The position numbers and the translations under genes were made by a program. Under the pieces are notes generated by a model. It did not search any database. It was not told the DNA's origin and worked only from the letters and a program-made list of their open reading frames with translations. A DNA stretch of 48,029 nucleotides from DATLFS01 sp035540935 (GTDB lineage: Bacteria; Actinomycetota; CADDZG01; WHSQ01): the NCBI GenBank assembly GCA_035540935.1, contig DATLFS010000031.1:1-48029 (forward strand), read 5' to 3'. Each line of letters starts with the position of its first letter. Position 1 is the stretch's first letter. Below are positions 1 to 8,172 of the stretch, piece after piece.

Positions 1-456
1 GGGTTCGGGATGGACGTACGGATCGACCGGCCGTCCGACGGCGCGGCGTGCTCGTGCCAGAAGGCCGCGGCGACCCTGTCGGAGCGCGTCAGCGTGAGCG
101 AGCGCGGCGTCGGCGGCTTCCAGCACACGGCCGAGGGAGCCGCTGCCGCTGCCGGCGCACCCTCCTACGGCGTTCGCCTGGAGCACTCGAGCGGCAACGG
201 CTCCGACCATCGGGCCCGGCTGAGCCTGGAGTCGCGGGACGGGACGTTCGTCTACGAGCTGAAGGGCGGCGTCGTGCAACGCACGACGACGGAGTGGGGC
301 GGCCTCGTCTACCGCTACGCAGGCACGTACTCCAACACCGGACGGCCCGCTATGTCCCACTCGATGCCGGACCGCGGCACGTACGTCGTCGAGGTGACGA
401 TCTCGTGGCGGCAGAGCCGGATAGTGCACGTAACGGTGGATCTCACCGAGGGTTAA
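1..456 (+). CDS. 3' end of a gene cut by the window start, unknown function
   Basis: The frame is open from base 1 to the TAA at 454-456, so this is the C-terminal 151 or so residues of a longer protein. An internal ATG at 10 need not be the start. The visible part is rich in Gly, Ser and Thr. Its last ~80 residues read like a beta-sandwich, with alternating hydrophobic and Thr/Tyr residues and a closing strand of the type VVEVTISW...VHVTVDLTEG, which suggests a secreted or surface domain. I do not recognise a family. It lies upstream of the RTX-repeat gene block on the same strand, but 366 bases separate it from the next gene, so co-transcription is not shown. Confidence 0.6.
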   Translation, partial: GFGMDVRIDRPSDGAACSCQKAAATLSERVSVSERGVGGFQHTAEGAAAAAGAPSYGVRLEHSSGNGSDHRARLSLESRDGTFVYELKGGVVQRTTTEWGGLVYRYAGTYSNTGRPAMSHSMPDRGTYVVEVTISWRQSRIVHVTVDLTEG

Positions 457-822
457 GTCACTCCAGGATTTCCCATAACCAGCTTGACTTGACGGATCGG
501 GATGATTCGGGCGAATCTTGGGCGGCGCTGAAGCCGAGCGAGCGTCTCGGAGGTGGCCTCGGACCGAATCGGCAGGACGATGAGAATCTTCAACAACACG
601 CGCAACTTCTGCGCGTGCCTCTCGTTGTAGAGACTGGGCGGCACTTCCGCCCTCTTTCATCGCCAGTAGTGCCGAACAGGGAAGGAAAGGGGGTCGACGA
701 AGGAGGGAGCGAAGCAAACTTCGTTGGCAGTACCGCACGACGGCCCTCGGGAGCCGCGATCCCGAAAGGTAGGGAAGGGACCAGCGCACTAGGCGCTGGC
801 GCTCACGATGGAGAGGTGACAC
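457..822 (+). other. 366-base intergenic leader region before the first RTX gene
   Basis: No credible gene is seen here. A perfect 8-bp hairpin lies at 597-617 (CACGCGCA/TGCGCGTG). A promoter-like AAC-N16-CGTTGT lies at 604-628 and overlaps it. The stretch 660-780 is purine-rich. A second perfect hairpin at 781-799 (CCAGCGC, loop ACTAG, GCGCTGG) sits just before the ribosome binding site GGAGAGGTG at 810-818. If transcription starts near 635, the first RTX gene would have a leader of roughly 185 bases. I found no confident match to a known riboswitch. Confidence 0.4.
604..628 (+). promoter_or_regulatory. Weak ECF-type promoter candidate for the RTX gene at 823
   Basis: GCAAC is followed 16 bases later by CGTTGT. 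This resembles the four better elements before the genes at 3394, 4075, 6208 and 10162, which all have 17 bases between AAC and CGTT. Here the spacing is one shorter, the CAAG extension is missing, and the -35-like part falls inside a perfect hairpin (597-617). The call is therefore weak. Confidence 0.25.
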
Positions 823-3240
823 TTGCGAAAAGGCGTATTTCGCATCCTTCTGCTGGTCGCGCTGATCAGCGGATTGACTGCATACGCGGCTACACCCGCT
901 TCGGCGGCTCCGCCGTTCGACACGCAGAACTTCCTGCCGGACGACACCAACATCGATCCGACGGGCACTGTTCTGAGTGACAAGTTCGACGGGACCGACA
1001 CGCGGGCGCACCTGACGAACGTCTCGACTGCCGACACGGACTTCGTCAATTGGTACGTCTGTAACTCCGACTTCGAGGGCGGCGGTCCAACCCTCGGCCT
1101 GGAGACGCAGGACCTCGCTGGAAACTGCGAGCTGATCGGCACCGACGCCGAGGGGCGCCGGCCGCTCGGTGGGAACGCGTTCGCACCGACGGACGAGGCG
1201 TACGAGTTCTTCTGGGACATCCCCGGCGTACTCGACCTGCGAACCCGTGACATCCTCGCGCTCGCCTGCACCGGCGCCGCCGGCAGCACGGTCGTGCTCG
1301 AGGGTCCGAACCAGAACTGCACCTTCGACCTGGAAGAGGACGTCGTCCTCGACGATGCCCAGAGCGGCGGCGACGCCACGATCCAGACGAGTGCTGCAGA
1401 AATGGTCTCCATCTGCACCTCCGACGTCGATGCCGGCCCTGGCGCGGGCACGAACGACGTTTGCGAGGTCGGTGGGACCGGCGCCGGCACGAACGAGCAG
1501 GTGGCGGCGCGTTTCCGCCCGTTCCCGCACGGTGCCAACGTGCCGAACGACGGCTTCGTGCTGCGCGTGACGACGGACGCGGAGACCGACATCCTGTCGG
1601 CTGGCATCGAGTCGCCGGGTGACGCACAGAACGACCCGAACATGCCGTTCTTCTCGCAGACAATTTGTAACAACCTGGTTTCGGGCGTCACCTCGAACGT
1701 GTTCGAGTGTGTCTTCACCGACGCGATGGTGCCGGACAACGCCGAGTTCGCCGTTCTCGTCTGGGACTGGGACGACATCTCCGGCTCCGGCCTCTGTGAT
1801 GTCTCTGAGGACGGGACGCAGAACCCTGGTGCGACGATCGGTAACCCCAACGCGAGCGGCGCCGACTTCACGCGCTGCAAGCTCGACGTGCACTACGCGG
1901 TCTCCGGCCAGCGCACCGCCACTACGGTGGGAGCGACCTTCGTCGGCACCGGCCCCGGCGGCCCCACGCCTCCGGCCGGCACCTGTACTCCTGCCGACAC
2001 TGAGGAGACCAACCAGCTCGGGCAGGCCGAGACCGTCCGCTTCTGCGTGACGGATCAGTTCGGCGACCCGTTCGTCGGTCAGGTGACGCTTGAGTCGACC
2101 GGACCTGAGGGCTCCGGCTTCACCGCTTGCCCCGGCGGCACCCTCCACGATCACGATCAGGACGGCCGCTTCGAGCACTGCCACACGACCACCGGCACCA
2201 ACGGCACGGCTCAGGCCACGATCAACAACACGACCGACACCTTCCAGACGGCGACGCCTGGCGACCAGGTCGTCACGGCTTGTGTTGACCCGCAGGCGAC
2301 CGCTCCGGCACCTCCGACCGCGCCTCCGGCGGGTCACGGTTGTGCCGACCAGGCCGCGAACCAGCGGGCGACGCTGACGAAGCACTGGGTCACGGCGCCG
2401 CTGGACGTTGAGCTCGTCTTCAACGTGCCGGGTGCAAACCCGCAGGATCTGTGCCTCACGGGGGACAAGTTCCGTGAGAACCAGGTCGGAGACACCGACG
2501 AGCTCCTTGCGTGCACGTTCGATGCGTCGGGCAACTTCGTCTCGACGCAGCCTGCTGGCAACGGCCGTCTGCAGTGGTTCATCGCACCTTCGGGCGGCGG
2601 CGAGCTGACCGCGACCCGCTTCACCGGCGCGGTTCCGAACGAGACGGGCAACGACGGCACCGCGACCACCACCATCGAGGCGTTCCGCCAGGGCAACGAC
2701 ATCATCACCGTCTGCCTGCAGAACGACCCCGGTGGTAACGCCGGCGCCGACTGCGCTTCGGTTCAGAAGCGTGTCACCCAGACGGGTGGCGGCGGCGAGG
2801 TGCCGACCGTCTGCGCTACCAACGCCAACGCGATCGTTGGAACCCAGGGCGACGACGTGCTCGTCGGAACTCAGGGCGATGACGTGATCTGCGGCCTCGG
2901 CGGCGACGACGTCATCAGCGGCGAGGCCGGTAACGACCTCATCCTGGCGGGCGCCGGTAACGACACCGCCCGCGGTGGCTCCGGCTTCGACTCCATCCGC
3001 GGCGGCTCGGGCGACGATGCTCTGGTCGGCGGTGGCGGCAAGGACGTCCTCCGCGGTGGCGCCGGCAACGACTCGCTCAAGGGCAACAAGTTCCACGACA
3101 CCCTTCGGGGCGGTGGTGGCAACGACGAGCTCCGCGGCGGGCGTGGCAACGACATCAACAACGGCGGTGACGGCACCGACGTGTGCATCGACCGCTACGG
3201 CGACAACGTCTTCCGCAACTGCGAGACGCTGCGCAGCTAG
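823..3240 (+). CDS. Secreted RTX-like calcium-binding repeat protein (805 aa)
   Basis: It starts at TTG 823, supported by GGAGAGGTG at 810-818. Residues 1-29 form a signal peptide: basic MRKG, a hydrophobic core, and a PASA-A type cleavage region. Residues 30-660 are a long Thr/Asp/Asn-rich part with scattered Cys pairs, probably several Ig-like beta-sandwiches. Residues ~668-795 are a run of glycine-rich nonapeptides of the GGxGxDxLx type, which in RTX proteins form a calcium-binding parallel beta-roll. The array ends in a cap with two Cys (DVCIDRYG...NVFRNCE), shared with the other four paralogues here. A signal peptide replaces the type I secretion signal usual in Gram-negative RTX proteins. 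Many repeats carry LRGG, so the array is unusually basic. A role in the cell envelope or matrix is inference. Confidence 0.85.
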   Translation: MRKGVFRILLLVALISGLTAYAATPASAAPPFDTQNFLPDDTNIDPTGTVLSDKFDGTDTRAHLTNVSTADTDFVNWYVCNSDFEGGGPTLGLETQDLAGNCELIGTDAEGRRPLGGNAFAPTDEAYEFFWDIPGVLDLRTRDILALACTGAAGSTVVLEGPNQNCTFDLEEDVVLDDAQSGGDATIQTSAAEMVSICTSDVDAGPGAGTNDVCEVGGTGAGTNEQVAARFRPFPHGANVPNDGFVLRVTTDAETDILSAGIESPGDAQNDPNMPFFSQTICNNLVSGVTSNVFECVFTDAMVPDNAEFAVLVWDWDDISGSGLCDVSEDGTQNPGATIGNPNASGADFTRCKLDVHYAVSGQRTATTVGATFVGTGPGGPTPPAGTCTPADTEETNQLGQAETVRFCVTDQFGDPFVGQVTLESTGPEGSGFTACPGGTLHDHDQDGRFEHCHTTTGTNGTAQATINNTTDTFQTATPGDQVVTACVDPQATAPAPPTAPPAGHGCADQAANQRATLTKHWVTAPLDVELVFNVPGANPQDLCLTGDKFRENQVGDTDELLACTFDASGNFVSTQPAGNGRLQWFIAPSGGGELTATRFTGAVPNETGNDGTATTTIEAFRQGNDIITVCLQNDPGGNAGADCASVQKRVTQTGGGGEVPTVCATNANAIVGTQGDDVLVGTQGDDVICGLGGDDVISGEAGNDLILAGAGNDTARGGSGFDSIRGGSGDDALVGGGGKDVLRGGAGNDSLKGNKFHDTLRGGGGNDELRGGRGNDINNGGDGTDVCIDRYGDNVFRNCETLRS

Positions 3241-3261
3241 CTTCCTGATCTAAGGAAGTTC

Positions 3262-3291
3262 GAGGGGCCGGTCCTTCGGGGCCGGCCCCTC
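3262..3291 (+). terminator. UUCG-loop hairpin terminator of the 823 gene
   Basis: A 13-bp stem (GAGGGGCCGGTCC against GGGCCGGCCCCTC, with one G-T pair) is closed by a TTCG tetraloop and followed by CTCGCG, with no T-tract. It starts 21 bases after the stop codon. A smaller 6-bp hairpin (CTTCCT/AGGAAG, 3241-3258) precedes it. Nearly the same hairpin follows the RTX genes ending at 3918, 6045 and 8061. Confidence 0.75.
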
Positions 3292-3325
3292 TCGCGTCCA
3301 CCTTCGGGTGAATCTGGAAAAACAA

Positions 3326-3352
3326 GGCAACCCCCGCCTGAGGACCGACGTT
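3326..3352 (+). promoter_or_regulatory. ECF-type promoter of the RTX gene at 3394
   Basis: CAAGGCAAC (AAC at 3329-3331) is followed after 17 bases by CGTT at 3349-3352. The CGTT lies 42 bases before the ATG. The same AAC-N17-CGTT layout with a CAAG extension is found before three other RTX genes. A -35 with AAC and a -10 with CGT are typical of ECF sigma factors. Confidence 0.55.
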
Positions 3353-3393
3353 CAGGTAGTTACCGGGACATACGACGACGGAGGGTGGGGGGC

Positions 3394-3918
3394 ATGAAGC
3401 TGACACGGACCATGGCAGTCCTCGGGCTGAGCGCGATGGGGCTTTCCGGAGGCCTCGCGCCTGCGGCGCTGGGACAGCAGGGGGAGCCTCGGAGCGAGTG
3501 CTCCAGGAACGAAGACGCGATCCTCGGAACCAGCAACGCCGACGTGCTGATCGGGACGCCGGGCGATGACGTGCTGTGCGGCTTCGGCGGCAACGACACG
3601 ATCCGCGGCAAGGGCGGCCAGGACGTGTTGAACGGCCACTCGGGCGACGACACGCTCGAGGGCGGCCGCGGCAAGGACACGCTCAAGGGCGGGATCGGCA
3701 ACGACGTCCTCGAGGGCGGCAGCCGGAACGATGTCTTGCGCGGTGGTCAGGGTCGCGACAGCCTCAAGGGGAACCTTGGGCACGACACGCTTCGCGGAGC
3801 GGCGGGTCCGGACACGCTTCGCGGCGGTCGCGGCAACGACATCCTGAACGGCGGCGACGGCAACGACCGTTGCGTCGACGTCTACGGCGCTAACGTGCGC
3901 CGCTCCTGCGAGTCCTAG
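3394..3918 (+). CDS. Small secreted RTX-like repeat protein (174 aa)
   Basis: ATG 3394 is chosen over the in-frame GTG at 3385 because GGAGGG at 3380-3385 lies 8 bases before it. Residues 1-26 are a signal peptide (MKLTRTMAVLGL...ALG). After a short Cys-containing linker, almost the whole mature protein (about 42-170) is the RTX-like array. It has the same order of landmarks as in the larger paralogues: ILGTxNAD, VLCGFGG, a DSLKGN..HDTLRG repeat, and the terminal two-Cys cap CVDVYG...RRSCE. This is the minimal member of the family and shows that the array and cap form a unit able to stand alone. It has its own promoter element and terminator hairpin. Confidence 0.85.
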   Translation: MKLTRTMAVLGLSAMGLSGGLAPAALGQQGEPRSECSRNEDAILGTSNADVLIGTPGDDVLCGFGGNDTIRGKGGQDVLNGHSGDDTLEGGRGKDTLKGGIGNDVLEGGSRNDVLRGGQGRDSLKGNLGHDTLRGAAGPDTLRGGRGNDILNGGDGNDRCVDVYGANVRRSCES

Positions 3919-3935
3919 CAGCAGGGGGGGACGGA

Positions 3936-3965
3936 GGGGGGCCGGTCCTGCGGGGCCGGCCCTTT
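3936..3965 (+). terminator. UGCG-loop hairpin terminator of the 3394 gene
   Basis: A 13-bp stem including G-T pairs (GGGCCGGTCC core against GGGCCGGCCC) is closed by TGCG, 18 bases after the TAG. It is homologous to the hairpins after the genes ending at 3240 and 6045. Confidence 0.7.
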
Positions 3966-3983
3966 CCGCGTCCCAGCAAGACA

Positions 3984-4011
3984 AGCGAACCTCCCGCGGG
4001 CGCGCGCCGTT
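3984..4011 (+). promoter_or_regulatory. ECF-type promoter of the RTX gene at 4075
   Basis: CAAGCGAAC (AAC at 3988-3990) and CGTT at 4008-4011 are exactly 17 bases apart. The CGTT is 64 bases before the GTG start. It matches the elements before 3394, 6208 and 10162. Confidence 0.55.
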
Positions 4012-4074
4012 AGCTCTTGTGAGGGTGGACGTCTCGCCCGATGCCGGAGCAGCATCCCGAACTAGGAGGCGACC

Positions 4075-6045
4075 GTGAAGAAGAGACGCGAGCTCGGAGT
4101 TCTCATCGCGATCGTGACCGCGATCGCTCTCGCCCTGCCGCTGGGAGGCGTCGCATTCGCCACGCACGGTGCCGAGCCCGTCGCCGTGGTCGATCTGGAA
4201 CCCGAGCAGGACACCGCGTCGGTCGGCGCCTGTAACGCCTACACGATCGACGCGCGCGACGACGACGTCGACCCCGCGGAGGGCGAGGTCATCGACGTGA
4301 TCGCGTCGCAGGAGTTCCGCGAGAACGAGACCGCGCCGGCGCTTCAGTTCTGCGTGCCGACCACCGTCGCGCCCGCGCAGGGTGGACAGGCCGGTCAAGC
4401 GGCGCAGAACCCGACGACGCGGAACGAAGACACCGACTGTCCGACGCAAGAGGCGCCGAACGAGGACTGCGTGATCATCCACGGCCAGTTCACCACCGAC
4501 GCGAACGGGCGCGTCATCTTCGGGATCCGCTCGAATCAGGAGGGCGACGTGCAGGTGACCGCCTTCGCCGAGGGGCAGGACCCCGACTGCGCTCCCGCAA
4601 CGGTGAACAACATGCCCGACGCACCTGCCGGCAACTGCGCCGAGCCGCAGGACACGGCGATGAAGACTTTCACTGCCGGCGGCCAAGAGGGCGTCAACAC
4701 GCTCGACTGCGAGCCGGAGTTCGCCACCAACAATCTCGCCGCGGGGGACCGCCGTCACACCTTCACGTGCACCGCGACGAACGCGGCGGGTGACCCGGTC
4801 GCGGGCGTCGAGGTGGACTTCGTCGTTACCGCCGGGCCGAACGCCGACAACAACACGTTGCCCGGTGCGCAGCCTGTGAGGGGGTCGTGTACGACGACCA
4901 CGGGGACCGAGGGCAACGCGGGTCAGGGCACGATCGGTCAGGCCGTCTGCGCCTACGACGAGGATGACGACCTCGAGTCCAACGAGACCGGCGTCGACAC
5001 GATCGTGGCCTTCGTCGACCGCGACAACGACAACACAATCGACGCGAACGAGCGGCAGGACGAGATCCAGAAGGCGTGGACCCGCGCACCTCGCAACATC
5101 GACTGCGAGCCCGAGAACGACACCAACAACCCCGGCGACGAGCCGCACGTGGTCACCTGCACGGTGACCGACGCACTGGGCAACCCGGTCGGCGACGTGG
5201 TCGTGACGTTCACCGAGAATGGGCCGGGACGGTTCGAGGGTGACCCGAACCGCATCACCGACAACCAGGGCCGTGTGGCGATCACGACGACCGCGCAGCA
5301 GAACGAAGAGGGCGTGCAGGAGATCACCGGCACGATCACCGACGAAGACGCCTCCACGCCCGGCACGCAGGGCGGTACGACCGTCCAGAACGCGGAGTGC
5401 AACCGCCCGGCCAACCAGCCGACCCAAGGGGACCCGGCCGGCAACTGCGCCGATCAGGTCCTGAAGAACTGGGACGAGCCGACGCAGCCGCCTCCCCCGC
5501 CGCCTCAGCCCGAGTGCCGGGACAACATCGACAACGACGGCGACGGCCTCATCGACTTCCCGAACGACCCGAACTGCGAGTCGCCGCACGACAACTCCGA
5601 GAGCCTCGGAGGCGGCGGTGACCGCGAGTGCGCCAACGTCGGCGCCATCCTCGGCACCGCGGGCAACGACATCCTCGTCGGTACCGACGGCGACGACGTG
5701 ATCTGCGGGTTCGAGGGCGACGACACACTGCGCGGCAATGCGGGCAACGACATCCTGCTCGGCCAAGCCGGCAACGACACGATCGAAGGCGGCGACGGCC
5801 AGGACACTGCCCGCGGTGGCGCCGGCGCCGACTCCCTCGAGGGCGGAGAGGGCAAGGACCTGCTCCGCGGCGGCACCGGCCCCGACAGCATCAAGGGCAA
5901 CCGCGGCCATGACCTGCTCCGTGGCGGGCGCGGCCATGACACGCTTCGTGGTGGCTTCGGCAACGACACGATGCGCGGCGGGCGCGGTATCGACTCCTGC
6001 CGGGACCGCTACGGGTTCAACATCATCAGAGGCTGCGAGCGTTAA
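4075..6045 (+). CDS. Secreted Ig-like/RTX-like repeat protein (656 aa)
   Basis: The GTG start at 4075 is fixed by AGGAGG at 4064-4069. Residues 1-30 are a signal peptide. Two Ig-like units start near residues 209 and 341, each opening with LDCEPE/IDCEPE and containing the C-T-C-T-x-T-D/N strand; the second resembles invasin-type Big domains (NPVGDVVVTF...NQGRVAI). A Pro-rich hinge (~470) leads to an acidic Ca-loop segment at ~485 (DNDGDGLID). The RTX-like array runs from ~523 to the end and closes with the cap SCRDRYG...IRGCE. The second Ig-like unit is clearly related to one in the 1008-aa paralogue at 10162, so domains have been shuffled within the cluster. The protein is likely exported and calcium-rigidified; its partner is unknown. 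Confidence 0.85.
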   Translation: MKKRRELGVLIAIVTAIALALPLGGVAFATHGAEPVAVVDLEPEQDTASVGACNAYTIDARDDDVDPAEGEVIDVIASQEFRENETAPALQFCVPTTVAPAQGGQAGQAAQNPTTRNEDTDCPTQEAPNEDCVIIHGQFTTDANGRVIFGIRSNQEGDVQVTAFAEGQDPDCAPATVNNMPDAPAGNCAEPQDTAMKTFTAGGQEGVNTLDCEPEFATNNLAAGDRRHTFTCTATNAAGDPVAGVEVDFVVTAGPNADNNTLPGAQPVRGSCTTTTGTEGNAGQGTIGQAVCAYDEDDDLESNETGVDTIVAFVDRDNDNTIDANERQDEIQKAWTRAPRNIDCEPENDTNNPGDEPHVVTCTVTDALGNPVGDVVVTFTENGPGRFEGDPNRITDNQGRVAITTTAQQNEEGVQEITGTITDEDASTPGTQGGTTVQNAECNRPANQPTQGDPAGNCADQVLKNWDEPTQPPPPPPQPECRDNIDNDGDGLIDFPNDPNCESPHDNSESLGGGGDRECANVGAILGTAGNDILVGTDGDDVICGFEGDDTLRGNAGNDILLGQAGNDTIEGGDGQDTARGGAGADSLEGGEGKDLLRGGTGPDSIKGNRGHDLLRGGRGHDTLRGGFGNDTMRGGRGIDSCRDRYGFNIIRGCER

Positions 6046-6065
6046 GCACCTCTGGAGCTGCGTTG

Positions 6066-6093
6066 GGGGGCCGGTCCTGCGGGGCCGGTCCCT
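6066..6093 (+). terminator. UGCG-loop hairpin terminator of the 4075 gene
   Basis: A 12-bp stem (GGGGCCGGTCC-type arm with G-T pairs) and a TGCG loop lie 20 bases after the TAA and are followed by CTCGCG. It is homologous to the other RTX-gene terminators. Confidence 0.7.
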
Positions 6094-6113
6094 CTCGCGT
6101 CCGTAGAAGAACC

Positions 6114-6147
6114 AAGGCAAGCGAACGAGGATGTTGCTGCACCCGTT
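6114..6147 (+). promoter_or_regulatory. ECF-type promoter of the RTX gene at 6208
   Basis: CAAGGCAAGCGAAC (AAC at 6124-6126) is followed after 17 bases by CGTT at 6144-6147, extended as CGTTGTATG. The CGTT lies 61 bases before the ATG. Confidence 0.55.
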
Positions 6148-6207
6148 GTATGACTAGAGAGGACGAAAGAACGATCAGACGACGACGCGATCGCAGGGGT
6201 GATGCTG

Positions 6208-8061
6208 ATGGTTTCTAGCCGGACGTCCCGACGGGCGCTGCTCGCGCTCGCGGGGGTCTACGTGCTCGTTGTGGGGCTCTTCGCGGTCAACGCAGGCGCA
6301 CAGGGTGCATCCGAGATCCGCATCCTCAACCCGTCGGCCCACAGCACCGAGGTCTCCGACAAGGAGCAGCCGTACCACTTCGTCGCCTGGGTGCAGAACC
6401 CGCCGGCGGGCGCGCAGGTCGATTTCGAGATCCAGCTCTCGAGCGGCGTCCGCGTCTTCCTCGGTGTGGCGACGCAGGTCTCAGCCGACACCTGGGCGCT
6501 CCAGCGCGACATCCCCGCCGATGTTCCCGACGGCGCGCACACGCTGAGGGCGCGGCTCTTCAGCGGAGGAACGCTCGTCTCGCAGCACGAGCGGGCGATC
6601 CAGGTGAATCGCAACAACGACGTCAACCCGGCACCGACGCCGGACGACGCCGCGGAGACGGTCGAGATCACCTATCCCGCCAATGGGGGGGCCCTTGGCT
6701 TCCACCGCGGCATCGCGATCCTGAACGTCAACCTGAGCAGCGGCGCCTCGGGCGTCACCGTCTTCTACACGACCACGCCACCGGGACAGGAGCCGGCGTG
6801 GGTCGAGTGTGGCGACGAGACGAGGGCTCAGGCCGCCAACGGCGTTCGCTGTGTCCTCGGTGCGGACACGCCTGCTAACGCGGTCACGGCGGTCGCGGCA
6901 CGAGCCAACCGCGAGATCGTCGTGCTCGAGGAGCCCGACGCCGGCGACGCTCACCGGGTCACGCAGGCGTACGACCAGATCGCGACCGCGATCTCCGTTG
7001 AACCGGAGACGCACGAGGTCGCTTCGGTCCCCGCATGCAGCCAGATCCTCACCGCGACCGTTACGGACCAGCAGGGTCGGCCGATGGCCGGGGCGAACGT
7101 CGACGTCCATGCCACCGGACCGACGAACAACCTCAAGTTCGACAAGTTCACCGGCACCGGCGGCGTCGACGCGAACCAGGCGCCCGATCAGAACCACGAG
7201 CAGCAGAGCACCGCGTACAACTGCTCGACCAACGCCTTCACCGGGACGCAGGGAGTCCACGGACGGCCGAGCCCGGGAACCGACATCATGCACGTCGAGT
7301 CCGTTCCGGCCGGGACCAACGACGCGGGGCAGTTCCGCTTCCGCCTGCGCTCGCCGGATGCCGGCGTGACGTTCATCACGGTCTGGGCCGACCGGGACGA
7401 CGACGACACGCGTTGCGCCGACGAGCCCGCCGACGCAGCCACGATCGGATGGGCGCAGCCGGCGCCCGCGCCGGTGCTGGAGGAAGCGACGGGGCCCTGC
7501 GTGGCTCCGACGCCCACCCCGACGGAAACCACCACGCCGAGCCCCTCTCCGACGCCCACGGAATCGCCCAGCCCGACGCCGACCCCCACGCCGACGCCAA
7601 CGCCCACTCCGACGCCAACGCCCACTCCGACTCCGACCCCGACGGGCGACTGCGCGCGCCAGGGCGCGATCCTCGGGACCGATGGGAACGACGTCCTCGT
7701 CGGCACGGAGAACGATGATGTGATCTGCGGCTTCGGCGGCGACGACACGATCCGCGGCGAGGGAGGCGACGACATCCTCGTAGGCGCCGACGGAGACGAC
7801 ATCCTCGAAGGTGGGACGGGCGCCGATTCGCTGCGCGGAGGCAGCGGTCGCGACTCGCTGCGAGGGGGGACCGGTCGCGACGTCCTCCGCGGCGGTTCGG
7901 GTCCCGACTCGCTCAAGGGCAACAAGGGTCACGACACGCTGCGCGGTGGACGCGGCCACGACATCCTGCGGGGCGGTCGGGGCAACGACACGCTCCGCGG
8001 CGGGCGCGGCAACGACTCCTGCCGGGACAGGTTCGGCGACAACATCTTCCGGAGCTGCTGA
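6208..8061 (+). CDS. Secreted RTX-like repeat protein with Pro-Thr linker (617 aa)
   Basis: ATG 6208 is preferred over GTG 6199 and ATG 6202 because AGGGG at 6195-6199 is 8 bases upstream of it. A signal peptide or signal anchor (SRRALLALAGVYVLVVGLFA) is followed by an Ig-like region (~35-130), a second beta-rich part up to ~275, and a third beta domain (~275-410) with Cys residues. Residues ~433-480 are a Pro-Thr/Ser linker encoded by a simple CCNACN repeat. Such linkers are common between surface domains and are often O-glycosylated in actinobacteria, though no modification can be seen here. The RTX-like array begins at ~485 and ends in the SCRDRFG...FRSC cap, with the stop codon directly after the last Cys. 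Confidence 0.85.
   Translation: MVSSRTSRRALLALAGVYVLVVGLFAVNAGAQGASEIRILNPSAHSTEVSDKEQPYHFVAWVQNPPAGAQVDFEIQLSSGVRVFLGVATQVSADTWALQRDIPADVPDGAHTLRARLFSGGTLVSQHERAIQVNRNNDVNPAPTPDDAAETVEITYPANGGALGFHRGIAILNVNLSSGASGVTVFYTTTPPGQEPAWVECGDETRAQAANGVRCVLGADTPANAVTAVAARANREIVVLEEPDAGDAHRVTQAYDQIATAISVEPETHEVASVPACSQILTATVTDQQGRPMAGANVDVHATGPTNNLKFDKFTGTGGVDANQAPDQNHEQQSTAYNCSTNAFTGTQGVHGRPSPGTDIMHVESVPAGTNDAGQFRFRLRSPDAGVTFITVWADRDDDDTRCADEPADAATIGWAQPAPAPVLEEATGPCVAPTPTPTETTTPSPSPTPTESPSPTPTPTPTPTPTPTPTPTPTPTPTGDCARQGAILGTDGNDVLVGTENDDVICGFGGDDTIRGEGGDDILVGADGDDILEGGTGADSLRGGSGRDSLRGGTGRDVLRGGSGPDSLKGNKGHDTLRGGRGHDILRGGRGNDTLRGGRGNDSCRDRFGDNIFRSC
7571..7643 (+). repeat. Simple-sequence repeat coding for the Pro-Thr linker
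   Basis: Hexanucleotide-like units (CCNACN) are repeated about a dozen times inside the 6208 gene and encode alternating Pro and Thr. Such a tract could change length by slippage without breaking the frame. Confidence 0.7.
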
Positions 8062-8083
8062 CGCGTCGCTCTTAAGGCGAATA

Positions 8084-8117
8084 GAGAGGGGCCGGTTCGA
8101 CGGGACCGGCTCCTCTC
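8084..8117 (+). terminator. GACG-loop hairpin terminator of the 6208 gene
   Basis: A 15-bp stem (GAGAGGGGCCGGTTC against GGACCGGCTCCTCTC, with two G-T pairs) encloses a GACG loop and is followed by GCG. The two arms covary relative to the other hairpins of the cluster (GGTTC/GGACC instead of GGTCC/GGGCC), which supports a selected RNA structure. Confidence 0.75.
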
Positions 8118-8172
8118 GCGTCTACTCGTTTTGCTTTGAGTCGCCGGTCGCCGGTGATACAACCTTCCGGCG

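Noticed and set aside
660..822. Possible c-di-AMP (ydaO-type) or c-di-GMP riboswitch
   Set aside because: Isolated matches such as GCCGAAC and a terminal AGGCGC hairpin are present, but the conserved core strings of these classes are missing. Kept only as an unassigned structured leader.
2820..3200. 27-base periodic repeats suggesting a CRISPR array
   Set aside because: The periodicity is in frame and encodes nine-residue Gly/Asp repeats with variable third positions. There are no identical direct repeats with unique spacers.
3352..6120. A 922-codon open frame on the - strand
   Set aside because: It is antisense to the RTX genes at 3394 and 4075, which have ribosome binding sites, signal peptides and family repeats. 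Its sequence is Val/Arg/Ala-rich low complexity, as expected opposite a Gly/Asp repeat in GC-rich DNA.
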